DNA of 64,000 nt. It comes from Clonostachys chloroleuca (lineage: Eukaryota > Ascomycota > Sordariomycetes > Hypocreales > Bionectriaceae). The position numbers were made by a program, and so were the translations under genes. Positions 60,115 to 64,000 of this stretch are shown here, piece after piece. Location of the stretch: assembly GCA_037952775.1 (NCBI GenBank), contig JBANAY010000003.1, positions 14,136,001 through 14,200,000 of the forward strand, written 5' to 3'. Below the pieces are notes generated by a model. That model was not told the DNA's origin. It saw only the letters and a program-made list of their open reading frames with translations, and did not search any database. How positions within the stretch are numbered: the stretch's first letter is position 1; each line of letters begins with the position of its first letter.

Positions 60115-60420
60115 AAGGCGGCAAAGCAATAATTTCTTGCTAAATGGAGTCATCTCAGCTTCCATATTTGCCTTCCATATGACGATAGCTTCACCAAGCC
60201 ACTGAGCCAAATTCTCATTAGAACAGACGGGGATACACTTACTCCTCTACTTATCAAAGTAGGTATTAATGGGTTCCTTATTTGCTTTGAGGAGAGCAAG
60301 ATAGAGATGAGACATTTCCTATCCAAGACCAAGTCGATGCCAGAGGCAAATGCCGCTATCATCCTCAGCTGAGATGGTAATTCCACCTGACTGTCGTTCT
60401 TGTGAATATGCGCCTTGGCC
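60115..60420 (-). pseudogene. Copy 2 of the nuclease-like family, heavily decayed
   Basis: Minus-strand frames read EDDSGICLWHRLG, a TAG, LYLALLKANKEPINTYFDK, another stop, and ENLAQWLGEAIVIWKANMEA. This lines up with copy 1 (43989-44434) in order: EDDGGIC, PYLAILEAKRAF, SVETLAQCFGEAVVAW. The E-x-K of copy 1 has become K-x-N. The remnant ends at the 15-base minisatellite. Confidence 0.55.
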
Positions 60421-61137
60421 TTGGTCGTAGCTCATACTGGTCCGCTTTTTGTAAAAGCCAAATGCACAGGGCATGTTGTAAGAAGGATGTAACAAGACGT
60501 ACCGCCAGTTCTTCCAAATTCATCCACAGTTTGAGGTACCAGTCCTCATGCGCTGGGTTGGAGCCAGCCTCATGCTCAGAATAGGCCCGCCTAGTAGGTG
60601 AGGACTATCTGTCGATCGCGGCGATGCTGCTGATATAGCCCTCTTTCGGGCTGCCCCCTGTCTCTCTGGGATGCTCGCGGGCCTGCTCAGTCAGCTCTGC
60701 GCGGGCGACATCCACCAGGAAAGCCCAGAAAGAGCCATAGTACAGCGTCGAAAGCTCAATTTCAATCACTTGAAAGAGACTGATTGAGTTTCCGCCTGTA
60801 AGCGCTTTAGCCATAGCCTCGTCGAGGGTCTCAGTGAAGAGATTCTAAGGTTGGTCCGGAGCGCTTGGTTGGAGGATCGGGAGGATAGATGCCTCCCAAT
60901 CAACTATAAGGCCTCGAACTAAAATGAGATGATGTTCACTCTTCCGCATGCTGGCAAATAGTGCGATCTGCCCGTGTTGCCAATGACCTGGTTATCTCCG
61001 TACTGACCCAATAACAACCTTGAGGAGTTCGAGGTGGATATAACTGGTCTTCCATATCTCTCACTTACCAAAATATAAGCCGTCAGTTCGGCTAAGCGAG
61101 GAGAGCCATAATACCTTTTGATTGAGACATTATACAA
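60421..61137 (-). other. Unassigned minus-strand frames
   Basis: Frames at 60605-60814 (MAKALTGGNSISLFQVIEIE) and 60919-61137 (ISTSNSSRLLLGQYGD) have coding-like composition but no family I recognise. They lie downstream of the SDR N-terminus on the same strand. Confidence 0.3.
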
Positions 61138-61296
61138 CTATCTCCCCCTCAGTATTAGCGGTACAACCTTGCCCTGAGCGATGCGCTGTATCTCCTCTCC
61201 ACTGGGATCAATGGCTAAGTACACGTCGCGGTGCACATTTGCAGTAAATTGGAGGACTTCCGTCCAGTAATTCGGGTGGGTCTGATCTAAGGGCAT
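61138..61296 (-). pseudogene. Short-chain dehydrogenase (SDR) N-terminus
   Basis: A 52-codon frame from an ATG at 61296 reads HPNYWTEVLQFTANVHRDVY, LAIDPSGEEIQRIAQGKVV and then loses similarity. Aspergillus-type SDRs begin with an equivalent VHR-x-x-YPAIDP leader immediately before the first beta strand (GKVVLITG) of the Rossmann fold. The glycine-rich NAD(P) loop that should follow is absent; a TAG ends the frame. Hence a truncated relic. Confidence 0.5.
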
Positions 61297-61529
61297 GGCT
61301 GGGATCTTGAACAGAGTGTCGAGTGGATGGTTGAAAGGCTAGAGCCATGAGATGAGGAGAAGGGAGGCCACATTTTATGTTTTGCAGACTGAGTTCTCAA
61401 GTCTGAACGGAGTTCGGTGATGCTTCAAACAAACAGCGAGACTGCCTCGTACATCACTAGCTCGTTTCAATTGAGAGATGGCATGTTTCTGGTTTTAAAA
61501 TAAAATGACGCATTTACATACTCGAATGG

Positions 61530-61910
61530 CTATGAAAACTCCTCAATCACACTCCGAGGTTCCTTATATGTACCCAACGGACGATACTCAACATCATTCA
61601 ACTCGAATGCGGCCACGCCTCCAGCTTGTAAGCCTCGTTCGCTTCCATCCCATGCTGGTGAGCAAGCTACTCCGAGAACATTGACGACCGCACCTATCGG
61701 TATTCCCCAATGCCCACGGCCTTGCCATTGGCCGCGTTGAGGACGGTAATGAGGTCGGGAACCGCTGCGATGACCGTCTCCGTCCCGTCTTCGCGTCTAT
61801 TCCGGGCAATCAGGTTCTCATTAACAAAGGGAATGCGCAACTCTCCACCGCTAGCCACTGCAGCCAGATGCGCCGTGGTACCATTCCCTTGGCTGGCATC
61901 AGCGGGAATA
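61530..61910 (-). pseudogene. DUF917 domain relic (hydantoinase partner), C-terminal part
   Basis: Minus-strand frames give QGNGTTAHLAAVASGGELRI, PFVNENLIARNRREDGTETV, AAVPDLITVLNAANGKAVG and, after a frame change near 61700, VACSPAWDGSERGLQAGG and FELNDVEYRPLGTYKEP, ending at 61530. PFVNEN and the PDLI-x-VL segment are hallmarks of DUF917, which in fungi is often fused behind hydantoinase/oxoprolinase. No intact start exists. A telomere-like repeat sits right at the upstream (right) boundary. Confidence 0.65.
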
Positions 61911-61912
61911 TG

Positions 61913-61936
61913 CCTAACCCTAACCTTAACCTTAAT
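61913..61936. repeat. Interstitial telomere-like repeat
   Basis: CCTAACCCTAACCTTAACCTTAA: about four units of the fungal telomere repeat (CCCTAA), the last two with C to T changes. Confidence 0.6.
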
Positions 61937-62099
61937 ATATGTATAATTAATGTGAAACTATACTGATTATTGATTGCAGAAGGGTTGACATCTCGCTGAA
62001 GTGTCACGGTTGGGTTATTGAATTTAGTGGTAAGCTTCACGTAGCTTCACTTGTAACCACCATACCGCCGTCTCTGCTATGGAGGCCATATTTCCTTGC

Positions 62100-62270
62100 T
62101 ATAGCAAGTCAAACATCTACTGCCAATGCCATTGTGTTCCCGTGAACCGGGATTTGGTCCATCTTTGTGGCGTTGCCATCTGGGGTGATACTTGATGCCG
62201 TCCGTCCGATATCGGCATAACCACCAATATGTGGCAATGCTAGGGGGCGTATGGTGCGCGTATGGTTTCA
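62100..62270 (-). other. Coherent open frame of unknown origin
   Basis: One minus frame without an ATG reads IGGYADIGRTASSITPDGNA, then TKMDQIPVHGNTMALAVDV and, after a stop, LAIARKYGLHSRDGGMVV. It looks like eroded enzyme sequence and may belong upstream of the DUF917 relic on the same strand. I cannot name it. Confidence 0.3.
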
Positions 62271-62314
62271 TCGATCTTAAAGCTTCACTGCCTAGATCAC
62301 ACCTTCATAAATTG

Positions 62315-62536
62315 TATATAAAGAATGGGAATACCTTCAGTAGTTAGTTTTCTTTTCTCATCATCAACTAACAATCTCAACATCTTCTCTTCTCTTCATC
62401 AATTCTTGAGCTGGTCTCAAAAATTCTATTCTTCTCTTCCAACTCTATTATTTCCTTTGAGCATTAAAATCTTTTTTTTTTTCTCTACTCCTCAATTCCC
62501 TTAAAAAAACCAACCTTCTACTTTCTCAACTTCAAA
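62315..62536 (+). promoter_or_regulatory. Strong-type fungal promoter and CT-rich leader
   Basis: A TATA box (TATATAAAG, 62315-62323) is followed by a long pyrimidine-rich leader (62342-62530, many CTTCTCTTC-type strings), the architecture of highly expressed filamentous-fungal genes. The leader ends TTCAAAATG at the start codon of the peptide-precursor relic. Confidence 0.6.
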
Positions 62537-62981
62537 ATGTATTCCAAGGTCACCATTGCTGTTGCGCTGTTGCCACCATCGCTGGCTTGGCCGGACGAAG
62601 ACTTGCCAACCCTGCCCTCCCCAACTACGATAGCTTGATCGATGAGAATGGTTGCATTATCTCCGCTGGATTATGCCCCTAGGTGTCACCCAAAATTGCG
62701 ACTCGCAGTGACAGCACTTTCGACATCGCCGCCTACTGCCAGCAGTCTCCTGAAAGCTGCGTGCCCGTCGTGGTTGACGAGAGCCAGGTGAAGCGCTCGC
62801 CTCAGGAAGCCAGCGTGAACATGGATGGCTACTGCAACGAATTCCCCGAGAACTGCGTTCCTGTCGTCATTGACGAGGACAAGGCCAAGCGAGCCTCGTG
62901 ACGACCGACACGGAAGTCACTTTCAATGTCGAAGCCTACTGCAATAGGTTCCCTGAGAACTGCGGCTCCGTCAACGCTTAA
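62537..62981 (+). pseudogene. Precursor of secreted Kex2-cut cysteine peptides (alpha-pheromone/KEP-like), broken
   Basis: The ATG at 62537 begins a signal peptide (MYSKVTIAVALL) that loses frame at about 62572. In the continuing frames there are three repeats of a Tyr-Cys-six residues-Cys unit: YCQQSPESC (62734), YCNEFPENC (62830) and YCNRFPENC (62937). Units one and two are each followed by a Kex2-type Lys-Arg (62791, 62887). Cys-x6-Cys repeats separated by Kex2 sites behind a signal peptide are the layout of ascomycete alpha-factor precursors and other Kex2-processed peptide families. The lack of Trp-Cys and of the central Gly argues against a standard mating pheromone. A TAG near 62680 and a shift near 62897 add to the damage. 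Confidence 0.6.
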
Positions 62982-63770
62982 CTTAATTGGAGGATTGTCT
63001 TTTTAACTTTGAATTCGTCGATAATAATCGACACGAAGCGAAGAAGAAATGGTGATGGAGAAAGTTGAAGTGGGAAACGACAACACTGTGGATGGACGGG
63101 GTTGATAGTAATACTGTGTGCCTTTTAGAATAGCGCAGAAATACAGACCACTATTACGGAGTAACTTGGATGAACATCAATTCCTGTGTAAAACTGGCCT
63201 ATAGTCAACCAAGACTAAGGCATGATTGCTGCAATGGAGCAGATTTAACCAGCTAGCCACAGCACTACCGAGACCGAAATGATTGATTACTGTGTTCAGC
63301 ACTCTCAGTTGTCATTTATAATACTTATGGAGGAACTCTTCCAGCACTATTAAAACCCCTCAGATAATCTTTTTGGTGAGCCAAGGCTAAGCGAGATTTA
63401 GATCCACTTGCAGTATTACTATATGTAAGGTAGTATCATATCCATACCTACCGTTCCCGCAGCGGAAAGACTTTCAATTGGCTGGGGTCAGTGGCTTTTA
63501 TCATTTTCCTACGGCATTGTGTGCCGGTTTTTTTTTTTGGGTGGGGGGCCGGAACCGCTGTCATCCAACACAACCGTTGGCAAGGCTTCACTTTTACAAG
63601 TGGATGACTGCCTCTTTGGAAAATGAAGCAGTAGCTAATGAGGCGAGTGGTAAATGTAAACAAAGATTTTCCGTTTTAATCTTGTATATATCTCATCAGA
63701 ACTTTGAGTATAGCCTAGAAATTAGACCAAGACTGCTCAGTATTTCTAGAAGTATAATTTTATTTTGTTT
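62982..63770. other. Region without a gene
   Basis: This is the 3' flank of the peptide-precursor relic. A ten-base T run followed by G-rich sequence lies at about 63530-63550. Nothing else is supportable. Confidence 0.4.
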
Positions 63771-64000
63771 TTAAGTGCTGAATAACATAAAGAGAGCCCA
63801 ATAGACTAGCTTACCCCTACGTCGATTTGCTGCCTTCTGAGTAGTGCCAGCAAAGTCCCTCACGGCGAAGTGCAGTGCGTCGGTGATTAGAATAGACCAA
63901 TCTGAGGAGGTTCCTGATGATAAAGATTGGCCAAGTAGCGTGTAAAGGCGTTGCACTACTGCGAGCGAAGCTTCATCGCCGACATACCCCGCGGAGCCTA
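63771..64000 (-). CDS. 3' end of an unassigned gene cut by the right edge
   Basis: The minus frame is open from the window edge to a TAA at 63771: AGYVGDEASLAVVQRLYTLL, SSDWSILITDALHFAVRDFA and a basic end. Composition is coding-like. I recognise no family; a donor (GGTAAG) near 63810 may mean the true last exon lies elsewhere. Confidence 0.4.
   Translation of the reverse strand, partial: GSAGYVGDEASLAVVQRLYTLLGQSLSSGTSSDWSILITDALHFAVRDFAGTTQKAANRRRGKLVYWALFMLFST

Noticed and set aside
60605..61137. Continuation of the SDR enzyme after 61138
   Set aside because: No glycine-rich loop, YxxxK or other SDR motif appears in the following frames, so only the N-terminus is called.
62537..62981. 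Standard alpha-factor mating pheromone gene
   Set aside because: The repeats lack the initial Trp-Cys and central Gly-Gln of known ascomycete alpha-factors, and Lys-Arg does not directly follow the second cysteine; kept only as pheromone-like architecture.
1..64000. tRNA and rRNA genes
   Set aside because: I looked for GGTTCGA-type T-arms and conserved rRNA strings; isolated matches (for example near 110 and 50610) have no cloverleaf around them.

Overview
The window looks like an accessory, repeat-rich stretch of a filamentous ascomycete chromosome (Pezizomycotina, probably Eurotiales-like; genus not determinable by eye). The evidence is short GT-AG introns of 44-179 bases, a Zn2Cys6 regulator, families typical of these fungi (fungal acyltransferase, lactonase, SUR7/PalI, TM2, OTT_1508-like deaminase, NLR-type nucleoside phosphorylase), fungal transposons (Helitron, Tad-like LINE, MULE) and a 4.6 kb tract mutated almost completely to TpA, the mark of repeat-induced point mutation (RIP). 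No bacterial operons, tRNA, rRNA or CRISPR were seen.

Layout. 0-8 kb: an unassigned gene leaving the left edge, an intact three-exon Zn2Cys6 transcription factor (4334-6229, minus), and the relic of an NLR-type nucleoside phosphorylase domain (7040-7984, minus) whose 5' leader is also present in opposite orientation at 1540-1765. 9.1-16.4 kb: a block bounded by an inverted repeat of about 170 bases that holds a BTB fragment, a deaminase-fold gene, an RNase D-type 3'-5' exonuclease relic and a C2H2 zinc-finger gene. The last three are on the minus strand and each carries a frameshift. 17-24 kb: unrecognised, partly stop-broken genes. 24-32 kb: the best preserved part, with an intronless secreted lactonase-fold protein and three minus-strand genes (SUR7/PalI-like tetraspan, TM2-domain protein, 437-aa nuclear-type protein) whose exons splice cleanly. 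34.7-39.4 kb: an AT-rich RIP tract with a less mutated island rich in palindromes. 41.5-43.3 kb: a complete three-exon BAHD-type acyltransferase (513 aa). 44-50 kb: fragments (a nuclease-like family, an F-box-like gene, a Nudix hydrolase) and a truncated LINE. 51.5-54.8 kb: a decayed Helitron with HUH Rep and PIF1 helicase parts. 55-62 kb: relics of a hydantoinase/oxoprolinase, a MULE transposase, a second nuclease-like copy, an SDR N-terminus and a DUF917 C-terminus beside a telomere-like repeat. 62.3-63 kb: a decayed precursor of secreted Kex2-cut cysteine peptides with its promoter still recognisable. The right edge cuts another gene.

What works together. Genes that appear functional are the Zn2Cys6 regulator, the lactonase, the SUR7-like and 437-aa genes, the acyltransferase, and probably TM2 and the deaminase if their single-base homopolymer shifts are sequence errors. 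No secondary-metabolite backbone enzyme is present, so the acyltransferase and regulator are not part of a visible cluster. The most system-like feature is the inverted-repeat-bounded block at 9.1-16.4 kb, which combines a deaminase fold, a nuclease fold and zinc fingers. All family assignments rest on motif recognition by eye; no database search was possible.
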